The notes: a model not told the origin generated them from the sequence alone. Counted from the first letter of the stretch, positions 25,218-39,100 are shown. The stretch is DNA of 64,000 bases from Datnioides undecimradiatus (GCA_008933995.1 WARS01000016.1:8015848-8079847), one strand, 5' to 3'. Translations and numbers: made by a program.

Positions 25218-27256
25218 GCACCGCTCGCGGATTCTTGGAGACTGAAGGGGGGATTCCGTCACAAATAACATCAAACACACACACACACACACATATATTC
25301 ACACACGCACTCTCTCCCTCTCTTTTCTCACTCACCCTCTCCCTCCGCTTCTCCCTCACGCGCTCTCCGAACGAGCACCGCACTCCAAAAACACCCTAAA
25401 CAATTCAGAACAAGTTGAAACGGGTCGAGTTATTTTTGTAGCTTTCTACGCCGCGCGACAGAGGTGATGCTCCGGCAGCCGACAGAGCGCCCAGGCGGAG
25501 AGAAATAAGGAAATATTCTCCGGCAGTCTCTTTACCCCGCAGCCCGCCCGCCCACGCTTCGCTGGCTGAAGGTACTTACACATCAGCCTAGTTAATTAAA
25601 CATATGGGCAACGGGCCTGAATGAGAGAAAGATGGTGTGGTGGAGGGGAGAGGTGGGTAGTGGTGGGGGTGACTTGGGTGACTTCATCTTCCCATTATAA
25701 AATATCAAAAAGGTATACATATGTGGCGAGTTTGAGGGCGCGCGCTAGGGAAATTTCGCCACGTCTACCCCTCCAAAAAGCGACTCCAACTTCACAGCTG
25801 GTTAAAACTGATATGTCTCTTCCTTGTCTCTCTCGGGCTTTTGTGTCTCTTTGCCTGTCGATTTTCCTGGTGTGTCCTCTCCGAAAAATGAAGACGCAAG
25901 AGAGTTATGGCGCACAATATCAGTCGTCGCTTGTGGCATCACCTGGTGCCACCTCGCCAAACGAAATCGCGTGCGCGCGTTTGTGCAAGCATCTCAGTCT
26001 CATTTTTTTGTGCGTGTGATACGGTGTCTGCGTGTGTGTGCGTGTGTGTGTGTGTGCTGTGACGACTGTCTCGGCGTCAAACAAGTCGCCGTGTCGCGCC
26101 TCCGCTCCTGAGAGCATCCACTGCGCACAGATAAAACATTTCAATATCCGCTGAACTGTTGTAACCCAATCAAGTGGTCCCCGTGCAGACAATTCCTTTC
26201 CCCAAAATTAAAATACCGAGCCCTTCAAAATTAATGCACCGAAACGATTGTGGCTGAATGAGATGATGTGTCATGTTCCCTCGTCAGCGCCAGAGTTTGT
26301 TAAAAGCTACGGGTGAGATAAGGGAAAATAGAGCCAACGATAGTGAATTACACAGTCTCAATTAAACATAATTAGCAGATCAAAACTGCAGCACAGGGGG
26401 TCCTCGGGGAGCGCCGAAAAAACTCCCCCCTCTCCCTCCATCCCTCTCTCTGCATCTCCCTCTGAGTGTTGCCTTGGAGTCCCATTGCAGACAGATGGTG
26501 TAGATACAGCATGGGGTCATGTTAACAGGCCAGGGATCTACTAGGACTGGCTGTCATAAGCTGAGTTACACAAAAACGGCGCAGCTTAAGCAAACCAGAG
26601 GGCTTATTATTAAGGAACACTTCACTACCCTCCTCTTCCTCCTCCACCTCCTCCTCCTCTATCCCTAGAATAAAAATCTCCACCTGTTGAGGTCCTCTAT
26701 CCTCCTCCGTCAGAGCCCGAGCCTCCGAGGCTTGGAATAAAAGAAACAGACGATTGCATAACGTGGACATAAAAGAGAGGGAGACAGACCACAGGAAGAG
26801 TGCATGATGGTCTTCTTTTCTTTTGAAGAAAAATTCCTGGGGTTCCAAATATAATAGTTCTGCATTTCTTTTATACCAACCCACTCAACACTATCTTCTC
26901 CCGCAATTTACCCATTAAGAGCATCCTGTTGGGACAGGCCGGACCAGGACAACCCCTTGGGATCCGCAGAGGATGCTGTGCAATGCCATTAACAGTGGCT
27001 TTCATTTTTAGTCTGTTAACCAGAAATTAACAACAATAGAGTATGGCTAAGCTTGTCTTATTCTATATTTAAACATTAAGCTGTTGCCAAGGAAATAAAA
27101 TCATAAGTTCTTCCAGGCCACCATAAATAAGCTTTTAAAAGCTGTCCTTTTCTTTAAGTATAATCTCATTCAGGGGTATGCATGCCTGCAGACCTCTTTA
27201 AAGTAATTTCTGGGACATGACCTTTTGCAACATTCAGCATGCGCATGGACTTTAGG

Positions 27257-27260
<4 letters not shown>

Positions 27261-27288
<28 letters not shown>

Positions 27289-27290
27289 TC
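27261..27290. repeat. TC microsatellite
   Basis: A nearly pure TC dinucleotide run. Confidence 0.9.
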
Positions 27291-27900
27291 TTTAATATGC
27301 ATTCATCTGGTGCACAGCAGCACAACACTTGGACAGTATAGTGAGTCAGCTCTGCCCTGTCTGTAGACAGTTGTAGGTATTTATGCAGTAGGGGCGGAGA
27401 CCACAGCGTTGGAATTGTCTGAAAATGCTTCCCAGTTATTATAATTGATTTATAACTACTGGGCTCAGTTGTTATGCATCTTTCATGGGCAGAGCACACG
27501 TTGAACATAAGTTACCTGCAGTTGTCGAGCTAAAGAGATGGGGCCGGACACACTCACACATGCAGCTCAGTGAGACAGCTTCCTTTACCTCTTCATTTCT
27601 GCTGTCTGATTACATTTGACAAGGCTTATGCTAAATACCCATACCAGTGTGTGATTCTAAAATATTTGAAAAACAAGGGAGACCCATTATCACAGGGTAG
27701 TGCGTCAACAGTGTGCTAACTATTTTGTTATTACTCTGTATAATTATTGAAGACAAAAGCTCATTCCACTAATGTTGTTTGGCTAATAGTCAAAGCCCAG
27801 TACTCCAATATTCCTGGAATGAATCAGAGGAAAGGAAAAAAAAGTCCAATTAAGGCAGCTCCAACCATGAAACCAGCAGGCAGGCTCACAAACAAACTGA

Positions 27901-27941
27901 TAAACAAATAAATAAATAAATGAATAAATAGATAAATAAAT
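27901..27941. repeat. AAAT tetranucleotide repeat
   Basis: Imperfect AAAT units with single-base interruptions. Confidence 0.85.
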
Positions 27942-29879
27942 TACAGTGAAGAGAAAACGATTACACAAGGCCTCTGACAAAAATGATGTGGGCAATTTTT
28001 GTATCCATGGTAACTGACTTTTTCAGAGTGTCACCACTTTTGTTTTGGCAGAGGCGCAACCCAGATACATATGGTTTATGTTCTGCAAATGATGCTGGAC
28101 TACACAAGTCCCCATTCATAAACAACTGGCCATGCTAACTGTTCCATGATGCTGGCCACTCATTCACAAACTGATGTACACCGGCCCCACTGATCACACC
28201 TACCGAGCACATGCATCTCTCCCTCCACCAGCTCATTGCTGATGCAACTAATAGGGAGATCTTTTAAAGCATACACAGCTAATTAGCCGCATAGCTAACT
28301 GACCATAAAAGCCTATAACTGTCAACTTTGCCTAGAAATCTTTTTAGTAAAAAATGCATTGTTTCCATGACAACAAGACCTAATGGCACACTTTGGGATG
28401 TATTTCTACTATCACTTTGTATGTATTTTTAAGAATATAATGGTGGATTTTATGCTTTTTAATTTGAGGGAGTAACATTAAGTCCTTAATCCTGATTACC
28501 TGCTCACACTCACATGGTTGGCTACCTTTCAGTAGTTCCTTTAAAAACACCTACTGCCCAGTTTTTAAAAAAAAAATGCATTGGCATCTTCATACCAGTA
28601 CTGCTTATCTGACAATCATCAAGGCTTTGATTGACAGGTAAACACAATAGAAATCCTCAAAAAGTATGATTCATTGTAATGTTCCTATGTATTTGGAAGT
28701 AAGCTGGTTGGTAAAGAATGTAGGTGGGCTGTGTTCAGCCCAATGACTGTACGATGAGCCTACAAGACAAATCTCTGTCTTTTATACAATGATCTTGACT
28801 CTTGATTTTTTTTTTTCTCAGACTGAGGCGCTGTCATAGCAAAGACATTGCACTGTAGCTACAGTACATGGCTTTATATAGACTCAGGAAATGAATCACT
28901 CAGTCAATAAATGGCAACAAAATAAACAGGAATGTATTCAAGGTTTTCTATCTGGAACAGAACGGTGTGATAGCTGGCATTTATTGAGTTATAGATACTC
29001 TCTCTCTCTCTCTCTAGTCTGTCTTTTTACTTTGTCTCCCTCTCTCACTTGCACTCTCCACCCTCTCTTGCTCTCTCGCCCACAGAGAGTGGGTGACCTG
29101 GAATGAGCTCTCCTACAGACGGCACTGCTTTCTGCAGCCAGACAGGGGCAGTATGTAGTGCTTGTATCTCAGGCGAGCTTTAGGCTTCTCTCAAGGGTCT
29201 ACCTTGGCCGTATCATTACGCTATTCAAATTTATGGGCACCTTTGAAAACCACTCATCTCAAAAAGTGATAGGTGATTACTTTCTGTCACAGTGCTGATC
29301 ACAGTGAAAAGTTCATGAGTGCAGCAGCCAAATCAATTAGCTGGGAGTGATGCACTGCTGTGTCTTTTTCACTTGGCCACACCAGCAATTATCTTTAGCT
29401 TGAAAAGGTCAGTCAATAATTTAATAATTAATTCCAAGTAAGGATTTAGAAAGTTTTGAAGCTTTAGTGAGAACTCTCTATAAAAATCATCCATCCTCAT
29501 TTTCACAACAAAGACCAGAGCCATTTTTGGCTGAAATAGGTGAACTAAATATGCATAAATATGAAAATCTCTGCCCTGCTTTGATAAAAGTAAGTATACT
29601 TTAAGTTAATCAGCACAGGCAAGTTTAGGTATTGGCATATTTTATATACTGAATAAATCTATGGCCCACTAAAATTTATTTAACAGGACCTACCAAATTT
29701 ATCCAGCCTCCATGCAAAATGTTCATCAATGCAAAGTTCATCATCAGCTTGAGGTGGTTATCATAAAATTAATGAGAAAAGTATGAATGCAAAGATTGTT
29801 GCAGCTCGGGACACTCATTTTACAGAAAAAATTAAAAATTTTGTGAAATACACTTGTTCCCTTTTTTATGCTACTTCCG

Positions 29880-30135
29880 TCAGTCAGTTAGCTTAGCGCA
29901 AATACTTGAAATGAGAGGAAACAGCTAGCCAAAAGTTCAAAGTCAACATGTTGAAATGTTGAAAGGTTGTGACCACTCCACAGACACCAGCGTTTAGATT
30001 CAACAAGGCAAATGGTTTCCCTTGTTTACAATCTTTGCTAAGCTAAGCTAATCAGCTGCTAGCTGAAGTTCATATTTACTGTACCAACATAAGAAGGGTG
30101 GTATCAGTCTTCTCATCTAACGCTTTGTGCAAAAG
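29880..30135. mobile_element. Degenerate teleost MITE-like dispersed repeat
   Basis: Phrases I recognise from a very common percomorph repeat occur in order: 'gttagcttagc', 'gaaacagctagcc', 'gctaagctaagctaatc', 'agctgctagctg', 'catatttactgta' and 'tggtatcagtcttctcatct'. The copy is diverged and internally shortened, and it codes for nothing. Ends are approximate. Confidence 0.65.
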
Positions 30136-32170
30136 CACAGAAGCATAGTTTGCAAATGGTCAAGCCATTGACAGGTTTCATTAAGCGACGAGTCAAATTG
30201 GGCATCTAAGCATGCACAACATTCATGACAGTGATTTGGAGGTTGCAGACTTTCACCTCCTGCTGTAGCATGGCGTCTGCTTTGTACCCAAATGCATTTC
30301 AAAGCAGAGACCGCACTGACTCCTCACTATGACCCACCTCAAGTAACAACCTGGAACACACGCACACAAAATGCAGAAATGATGTCATTCAGTTGATCTG
30401 GGAATGTACACATTTAGACTGTGTTGGTTAATTTGCGCTTAAAGCACCAGGGCACACTCTGGTCCCCAACTTGACAGCTCAGACACTCACAGTGCAACAG
30501 GAAATCTCATTTGTTAATTCAGAGTGTTAAAGTCTTGGGGTGCTCAGAATGTACGAGGGATACTTATGGCACTGTGGCTAGTGAGTGAGTGCAATAGAGC
30601 ATTTATAAAACAAATCAAACAAATTGCCCCAGACCACAGAACAATTTAAAATAGCTCATCTTCAGGCTGTAACTTTTTTTGGCCTTTTGATTATCATCAT
30701 AGCCAGAGGATGCATTAAATATCTCTGTGAGATTGATACATTGCACATTTTGAGATGAACTGAGAACTCTTGATAAAGACCCCTAAATAAGAGATTTTGG
30801 TAAAGTGTTGGTTTGGCAGTCTGTTAGCTCACAGGATCAACACCAGTGGGATGTTAACCTGAGAATATTTACCAATGAACTATGCCACTTCAACGATGTA
30901 TTTTTAGGTCTACGTTAAGCTGCTGAAAGCCATAAGCACACTTGTTTCCCTTGTTTTCCATTAACAGGAAAAACTGAAAAAAGAAGTTCATATAATGGTT
31001 TCCATCAGCAGACTCATTTAAAAATTTAGTGTTGTTGATTAAACATAGATTAGATTGACATGAACTTTATCTGGGGATAATGCCCCATTATGGGGATGAA
31101 TCCAATAATCAGACAATAGCAAAAAGTCCCAGCTTGGCCATCAGCCAACTGCTGATCAAGTCTTTATCCTGGTGGCAGTGGGGAAAGCTGTGGTTGGATG
31201 CTGGCATCAGCATATTATTACTGATACAGAACACAATGATCACTTACTGGCTCCCATGTAGGTAAGAAAAGGTTGTCTGATTATTTGCTTGGACGATGAG
31301 AACCAGAGGGGTGAGCCTCTTGTATTTTTAAAATCTTAGTGGGAGCGATTAGTAAAACAATAAAGACGAAATGACGGAAATGAGTGGTCTACATGACTGA
31401 ATTTGGAGATCGGGATAAGGAAAGTTTGAAAAACGATCTGTTGTGTTTACAGCATGATGCTGTACAGTTATTTAACATATTATTACGTGCTATATTCACA
31501 TTAACTGTTATGCATTTATTAGTGAATGTATATACGCTAAACCCATTATAGAAATAATTGCCAAAAAAGTAATTTTATCATTAAAAGTTATGATAAAAAC
31601 TGTTACATGGCAGAATTGATGATGAATTTATTTTGTGTTTTTGAAATTTTTAAATTGCAAGTCGGGTGTCAGTCACTTCCTAAAATGACAAAAGCTCTGG
31701 TTAGCAAAGTCGTGCTGATGTTCCTTGTGACAAACAAAACAGACCATTGTCACACTGAAGTAGTAATGCATTGAGTCAGCTTGGTCATGATATTTATAAA
31801 ATACAGATATAATTTGTTTTGATTCATTATTATTCATAACATTTTAAAACCATAAAGTTCTTGACTGATATTTGTTATTTTATTCATTCATTTGTACATT
31901 TTACTCTTTTATTAAATTAAATTATTAATCTTTCTTTCTTTCTTTTGACTTGCTCAATGGGCCTCCAGCGTGTGTTGGTATGCATCTTTTTCAGTATGTT
32001 TTAGCCTCTTTTAGTCTCTGTGTGGTCATTTTGGAATCTCATGCAGTCTGGTTTTTGGGACATTTTTCTCCTGAATGGGAAACTTGCCCATCTGCTGCAT
32101 TTCCTAAAGAACCATCCAGGGAGAGAGCTGAGTGGCTACACTATGTAGTTTTACACACAGACAGCATAAG

Positions 32171-32172
<2 letters not shown>

Positions 32173-32206
<34 letters not shown>

Positions 32207-32218
32207 GCACACACACAA
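32173..32218. repeat. CA microsatellite
   Basis: A CA dinucleotide run with a short CG interruption. Confidence 0.95.
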
Positions 32219-34725
32219 GGTGTTGTTTAAGGTGTTGCTGTGGCATTTTCTTGGCACATATGGTCTGGTCAATGTGATCAGTGAAGGCCACATTAACATG
32301 GTTGCAGTGGGACTATTTGTCTCTCATGGATAGCAGCGTGTTCCCACCTGCTGCGTAATCTTCTGTGACACTTTGTACCCCAATGCCCACAAGCCAATAT
32401 TATCCTCGTTACACCAGACCCATGAGATTAGCACAAACAGGCTGTTGTAGACTGTCACACTTTTAGTGTCTTTATGGCTCCAATATCTTGAACAAAAATG
32501 TCACTGTGGACATTTCACTGGGTTATGATTGATAACAGTGGAAAATAAAAAACTTAATTATGTGCCATTGCTCTTTACTGAAAGTAGACTTTCTACATGT
32601 CTGTGTGAAATAGTGGAGCATTTGTGTTAAACAGATACGTGTATACAGAGGTAAAAACAGATGTGAAATGAAAAAAGTAATAAATTATGACATAATTTGA
32701 TTAATTTAAGGCCGATTTGAGTAAAACAGTTGTGAAATGATGACAGCAAAGCCACATTTTATCATTTTTGCTGTCTTATATTCATCATTCTTCATTTACA
32801 ACACAAAATTGCCATTTAACATTTAAGGAGAGTGGCCTCAAGGACAGGAACAATAAAAAATAATTGGAAAAAATGGTCGAAGGTAACAAAAATTGCATTC
32901 TGTAAATGATAAACGTCAGCTGGGTTTTATGAATAATGAATGCCAGTTGCCAGTAGCATAGTGCAAAACTGTTTCAAATAAATTGTCAATCAAGTTTGTC
33001 AAATCAATTGAGAATTCATCCATCTCTTTTTAAATTTACATACATTCCATCATTTTAATGATTAATTTGTAGCTGTTTTCATCACCTCTGTTTTTCATTT
33101 TTGCTACTTCCACCCTTCATAAATTGACACTCAGTAGTCTACTTAACAGAAACCAACAAACTGAGATTTTTACTTGGCTCAATGCTGCAAGTGTGCAAGT
33201 TATGCTGCACTCATGTGTCCCTCAAATTTTCTGCCCCATTTTCCATTTCCCCATATGTTGGTGTATTCATAACCTTTTAAATCACAACATGCAAAAAACC
33301 TGATCTAAAAAGAAAATATATTGCATTTTATGCTCAAAATACTGTTCCATCCAAATTACCTGTCTTGTTATCAGGGTTAATGCTAATTAATCATTTTTTC
33401 TAACTAAACTAGTTCTAGGTTAGGTAAGGCTACAACTTACACTTGAGCAAAAAAGTTAGATGCAGTGAGTTAAAATAAAAAGTTTCTTGCCATCAGCTAA
33501 ACATTTACTTTCATCCAGCATGTGTTTGCATATGTGTCATTAAAGCTGACAAGTTGTGTGCCAAAAAATTCAGGTTGTTTTAGAGGGTGCTCTCACATCC
33601 AAATTCCCAGCCGGAAACACATTTTTCCAGTTATTACAACATCACATTAATGCAGTGTTTATTATCATAGCTTTTCAGCTGCAGAGTCATACAGCTGATA
33701 GCAGAAAGTAGTGTTTGTGCAATGGATACTACTTTTGTTGTTCCATGGTTAAATTTATGGGAACTCTATATAGTGGTTACGTGTATTTACTGAAATTCAG
33801 ACACTCCAACAGAAAGACGGAAACAAAAGTAGAGCACTACACAGTAAACCTGCAGTGATTTCAGACGCACCCTTGATGTCTTTTTTTGTTAGGATGAGGA
33901 CAGCAGTTGATGAATGGTTAGGACAACTGGTCCTCATTAAATCTCCAGCAGTGCCACATATGCAAATGTGTAAAAGTGTTTATTGGGAATTTTATACTTT
34001 TGTTTCAATTCCTCAAGTATGCAGAGCTGGTGGTTGCTGTATAGATCAATAATCTAAGTAAGTGCCCTTTCAGCACATTTAATAAAGACTTGGAAGTGCT
34101 AGGATTAAAATGGGCATTCCCCCAGATTCGAAAGAAATGAGACAGTTGTGTTATTCCTGAAAACCTTTGCACTTAAAAAACAACCTCAACTGTATTCATT
34201 TCAAAGATATTTGGAGTATATTTGCAGTGGAAGTATATATATATAATGGCGTGCTGGAAGTGGAGGTGGATGTTGAATCTTTATCAGGGGTTTTTAATCT
34301 GAAAGTGCCACATCATGTCACTGAACTCCTACATGCACAGCTGGTGCAATCCCCTGCTTAACATGCTGATATACACAAACAGAATATACAGTAATTAAGT
34401 AATTAGCTGGGCTGAATTCACATGTGAACAGCAGAACATAAGCAGAGATGTGTGTATGTGAGTGAGCGAACAAGTGAATGTGTCATGAACTCACTCCAGC
34501 TGTGTCTTGACTTTATCTTTGACTTTCTCCAGCTGCTCCCGGCAATACCTAATCATTTACTCGTCCCTCAGAGGGGTGCTGCGCCAGAGACAGAGTAAAG
34601 AAAATGTAAACAGCTTTTGCAAAATGCTTATGTGAATCAATTATGTACCAAAGTCAGTGTTATACGTGTGGTGTGATGTTTGTGTGTGTGTATGTGTGTG
34701 TATCTGCTAAAGAAATACATGTAAG

Positions 34726-34854
34726 TTTCTTCCCCTCACTATCCTGATTGTGATTGTTGTTGCCTGCATATTTCTGCCACCGGCAACAACACTCAGAGGC
34801 GTGGGTGGACTGACCATCATGAGTGGCCGGCAGGGTCCTGAAGGCCAGCAGTGA
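34726..34854 (+). other. Exon-like frame encoding a possible membrane segment (not called as a gene)
   Basis: After a possible acceptor (GTAAG at 34721-34725) an open frame of 42 codons runs to TGA at 34852-34854. It begins with a hydrophobic run (LTILIVIVVACIFL) and ends in a Gly-rich polar tail with coding-like codon choice. A further exon-like piece with a donor at 34594/34595 lies upstream, but its reading phase does not join this frame. No family was recognised, so this may be chance. Confidence 0.2.
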
Positions 34855-35450
34855 GCTGAGAGAGACCCATGCCATCCCCATAGGGCGAGAGAGAGAGGGA
34901 GTGTGGGATGTAGGGGGTTATTAAGTGCATCACTGGTCTATGTTTCCCCTATTCCAACTATTGTTTAGTTGCTGCAAATAGAAAAGAATATATGGTTGAT
35001 GAATATGAAAGCAGTAAAAATCAGACCTAAAAATCACACAACAGATTTACTGTAAATGTGGCACATCAGGTGTTCGTTGTGCTATCCTACAAAAGTATCA
35101 ATATGAGTCTGTGAATGTCATGACAACAACTTCATCTTTGCAATGGTCTTCACAAGCTGATATTATGTCTGCTTAGTAGGAAAGAAGAATTAGTATAATC
35201 ACGTGTTACTAACATAACAATGAGCCAAAAGGCACAATACCAGGATGCTGAAAGGAAAGCAGCTAAATTCATTTTATTATTTATGCTTGTCCTACTATGA
35301 CATGTCAGTTTGTTTGCCTCTGCTGTTATCACACAATTTGAGAAAATATCAGTTTCTTGGACAAACACCACATTCACGGAGCCAGAGCTGTTCAGTTTTC
35401 TACCAAACCTAACCAAATTTTGTGTGAAACTGCAGAATTAAGTAATCTTT

Positions 35451-35640
35451 GACCCCAGGGGGTTTTTGGAGTGTTGGCTGCGTGCTTCGTCCCTTTGTTT
35501 TGTTTACCACAGCTAACTGCCTACCTGTTTCTGAGCGATATCCCGCCTTTTAACTGGTGAAATCTTACCACTCCTACCTACTCATTCTGCTTCTGGGCCT
35601 CCAGAGTTGTTACAGCGATGCTCAAATTTTAAGGTTCTAG
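35451..35640 (+). mobile_element. LTR-like repeat remnant, copy 1
   Basis: This segment and 35889-36080 are diverged direct copies. Both read, in order, 'tttttgga', 'ttggctgc', 'actgcctacctgtt', 'cctgccttttga'-like, 'actcctacctact', 'gcttctgggt/c' and 'gttacagcgat'. The style (CCTGCCT-rich, ending near a TGTTACA) resembles the 3' part of LTRs of teleost Gypsy-type elements. No internal coding region is present. Confidence 0.5.
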
Positions 35641-35888
35641 TGTTTATCAAAATATCTCGACTAATGTAATTTAGTCTAAGGATGTACTGCATGCTGACTT
35701 TGATCCATCCTCTGCTGTTATCTTAGACAATGCCGTTCCTTTTTAACTCTATCCACTATTTATCCTCAGTGTGTCTTAGACTTTTGCAGTCATCTCCACT
35801 CTATGCTATATACTCAACCTGCCTAGTGATTCTTCGTCATTTTGCAGCCTTATTTCCAGCATCTAACGCCTGCCTGTGTTAGTGACTT

Positions 35889-36080
35889 TGAACCCAGCTA
35901 GTTTTTGGACTTTTGGCTGCCTGCCTGATCCCTTCTGGTCTTGTTTGCCTCCGCTGACTGCCTACCTGTTGCTGACCTAAATCCTGCCTTTTGACTATTA
36001 AAACCTGCTTTTGTACGACTACTCCTACCTACTGCTTCTGGGTCTCACTCCTGAACTGTTACAGCGATAACCTAAATTTT
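35889..36080 (+). mobile_element. LTR-like repeat remnant, copy 2
   Basis: This is the second diverged direct copy of the 35451-35640 segment. It includes ATTAAAA, which could be the polyadenylation signal of an LTR. About 250 bp of unrelated-looking sequence separates the two copies. It may be one rearranged solo LTR or two insertions. Confidence 0.5.
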
Positions 36081-38796
36081 GAGTCTCCAAAATTCCAAAA
36101 AATAGGAGCAGAGAGCATGGAAACTCCGCCAACATTGTACTGATTTCCAACTACCGCTGCATATCTGAGTCCAATATATGTTGACAGCAGGCTAAGCAAG
36201 GTAGCTCAGGCATCTCTCTCCCAGACCGTGTCCAGTTCCTCCTGGGGATTGATTTTCAATCTTCATTTAACCTTTAGCTGCCGTAGACTGCCAATAGACA
36301 ACAATATCTTTTGGTTAATGCATTATTTAATTCAATATTACATACATGCCACCATATAACAAATTCTGATGAGGGGTCCACTGCCATTTGAAGTGTTTTT
36401 CCAACCAGAACTGTTTGGCTATGTGTGGATTGCAGCTTCTGCACAGTGAAGCAGGAGCTTATGAAGAGCACTGGAGGATAGTATTATATCCTTCCTGTTT
36501 TACTATGGGCTGTTAAGGTTAAATACAAAATAATCCAAACTCACCAAAATGTTAAATTTCACATTCAAATTAAAATCACCTGTTAAGGCCAAGGAAGCTT
36601 TCTTTTTTTAAAAAAAACAAAACAAAAAAAACAGATTAAACCAGTATCTTTGTAGACCGTACATAAATACTAGTTAAATAGTTTCAATGATTCCACATTG
36701 AGTGGCAGGGTGCGGAGCTACTGCTGCTCTGTTGAAGTCAGCCCCTCTGAATATAAATCTGTACGACTTGCCTGCTCACAGTTCATCGGTATGCAGAGAG
36801 CGAGAAAACAATTGGATAAATTGCAACTGTACATCTTCCACTTAGTATGCATAATATGAATAAATGTCCGAAATTGCAGCACAATTAGTCAAACAACCAA
36901 GTCTGCCAAGTCTGAGGCCACAGGTGTCCCCTCTGCCGCGTGTCTCTGCTTTGTATGCAAATATCAGCTATGGGTGGACTGCCCAATCTTCTCTGTTTAA
37001 AAAGATCTTAAATTGTAATTTGGCTTATGAGATGCATCAGCTTTCATATAAATTCCATTTCTGTGTTTTTGAGTGCCAAGACAGGTGTTATCTCCAATCC
37101 ACAGCACCATCCCAACATGAAAGCATGATCTCAGAACCAAGTGGTTCCTGATGATCAAATAATCACCTGCTGAGCAGAAAACAACATGATAATTTCATCT
37201 CTGTAGCCCCTTTGCGCTCATATACTCGAGAGTGGAATAGATCTAAAGCAACACTAAGCGAAATCCTCTGTCTGTTGTGTTTTCAAAACACCCAGGAGGA
37301 AGAGAAATCTTTAAGCTGTATCATTATGTTTAACAGCCATTTAAAGAAACATTCTCACATCCTGGCAGGATGGTCTGATGAATGTTTTGAATGTGGATAA
37401 ATACCACACAATTTCTTATAAATGAAAACACATTTCTGAAACTGGAGAGAAGACAAATACAGCCGATTAGTATTACTTACATTTTTAGATGTTGGTATTC
37501 ATTCACCATAATCACTCAATCAGTCAAATATCACTTGGTAAAGACAGGCTGCTTTTATTAGAAAACAAAGCTTAAACGTCAGAACAGAAATATAACATTG
37601 ATGTTGCTGTAAAGCGACTAGACAGCCCCTGCATCTACTGTACTTTCAGTCTACTCTTCTCGCCTCTCAAGGTTCCTCAATGTCAGTACAAAATGACTCA
37701 TAATTTCATTTATTCACCAGAGCCTACACAATGTTGATGAGCTACTGGTGTGAACTAAAAGCCCTATAGAGTGTGCATGGATTTTTCTTTAATATGGTTT
37801 GTATCCACTGATGATTGTCATGCAAAAAAGATTCAGAGCTGCAAGGCTCATTGTGGTTACATGGTATGCTTTGTACTGGTAATATCTTTTCTCCATGTAA
37901 TTATATAGTCACTAAACCATTTGGCTCACATTTGTAATCTCTGATTTAAATGGATACAGGTGAATCATATCAACATTTGTCACATGACTAAATTAAGGAA
38001 AGCTTTTTTTTAATGCAACTGTTGTCATACTCAAACACAGTGTAACCATTTAAATGCCTTCATACTTGTTTGTATTGCATATGATATTTACCACTAGTTT
38101 TACATGTCCTGTATAAGACAGTTTAATACAGAGCTTTCTAAAGTGGGAGCAAATGTTGATTATGCCATCTCTTTCTAAAATATAGATTAATGTCCTGCGT
38201 GTCCTTTACAGCACTTTGAGGCTTTGTGTGACTTTACCAAATTCTTACATTCCTGTCCTGAAAGGCTCCTGTAATACATCAATCATGTAAATCCATAAAT
38301 AAAATCTGCTGCTATACATTGCTCTCCACAAATGCAGCTTCTTATCCTCTTTGAGACTATTTGTCATTGTCACACACAGAAACAAACAAACATGGGAACA
38401 CACAGACTTCCTATATCCATCCTAGAGTGGGTGTGGGAATGGTGGCTTCAGATTTTTCAAGTTGGGTCCATGCTTGTGCTATTGCTGAACTGGTTGGTTA
38501 GCATATTGCAGACTCTGGAAAAAAGACAGATGCACAGAAGTGCCATTTTTGTGAGAAACAGGAACAAATTCACTGTAGTTTGGAGTGCGACAGCAGTCAT
38601 GTGTGTCTCTGAACAGGCAGGGGTTCAACATGTGACTCAAGGACACTTCAGCAGCAGCAGGGATTATTTGAAACTGATGGACACACAGCAGGACCCTCTC
38701 TACTCTAGCAGCCTCGCTCCTCTGCTATCGGCCTATCCAGGTGGAGCCTCTACTAAGTGGATGTATGTATCCTGCTGCTTTTCTGTCTTTTCTACT

Positions 38797-38797
38797 C

Positions 38798-38846
<49 letters not shown>
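38797..38846. repeat. CTAT tetranucleotide microsatellite
   Basis: About twelve uninterrupted CTAT units. It inflates a plus-strand open frame (38332-38874) into a Leu/Ser/Ile/Tyr-repeat tail. Confidence 0.95.
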
Positions 38847-38899
38847 TTGTAGTTTCTCTCTTGTGTTCTCTTAAACACATAAAGTAACACATACACAGG

Positions 38900-39100
38900 T
38901 TTCTCTGTCCCAGTGGGAGCTTTCTACAGTCACCCTCTGACCCACTGCAGAGAGCGTGTGTCTCGGAGCAGCTGCTCCAGCTCCAGACTCAGCTGACTCC
39001 TTCAGGAGAAAAACTGATGTTGGTGATCCGCTCACTGATCTGTTGCCTGCTGTCCGACCAGCAGAGCCTGTTAGTGGGAAAGCTCACAACTGCATCCATT
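38900..39100 (+). other. Orphan exon-like open frame (unassigned)
   Basis: After a possible acceptor (ACACAG, ending at 38898) one plus-strand frame reads SEQLLQLQTQLTPSGEKLM followed by a Leu/Ser-rich helix-like stretch. Its codon choice (CTG, CAG, ATC, GTG) looks more like teleost coding sequence than the AT-rich surroundings. I do not recognise the protein and no clear donor follows. It could be a fossil exon, an exon of an unrecognised gene, or chance. Confidence 0.2.

Larger units (their letters stand above)
23540..26110 (-). promoter_or_regulatory. grin2a: CpG-rich block: probable promoter and untranslated first exon(s) of grin2a
   Basis: CpG dinucleotides and GC content rise sharply compared with the AT-rich flanks. 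Several minus-strand splice donors sit inside the block (at 23666/23665, 24744/24743 and 25580/25579), as expected for one or more non-coding first exons splicing to the acceptor at 4604-4603. The block also contains TC, TG, GA, CTC and CA simple repeats. Open frames here are low-complexity and not credible genes. The exact start sites cannot be read from sequence, and plus-strand transcription from the same island is also possible. Confidence 0.6.

Noticed and set aside
23498-25400. Several 75-177-codon frames in the grin2a CpG island
   Set aside because: Arg/Gly, Leu/Ser or Thr/His-repeat products of CTC, CA, TC and GA repeats; no conserved protein.
36120-36260. Possible LINE fragment ('gtccagttcctcctggggatt')
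   Set aside because: Only one short phrase resembles teleost LINE sequence; too short to annotate.
38332-38874. 180-codon plus-strand frame
   Set aside because: It ends in a microsatellite-derived tetrapeptide repeat and its first half has no recognised homology. Only the short segment near 38.62-38.74 kb looks exon-like and is mentioned under findings.
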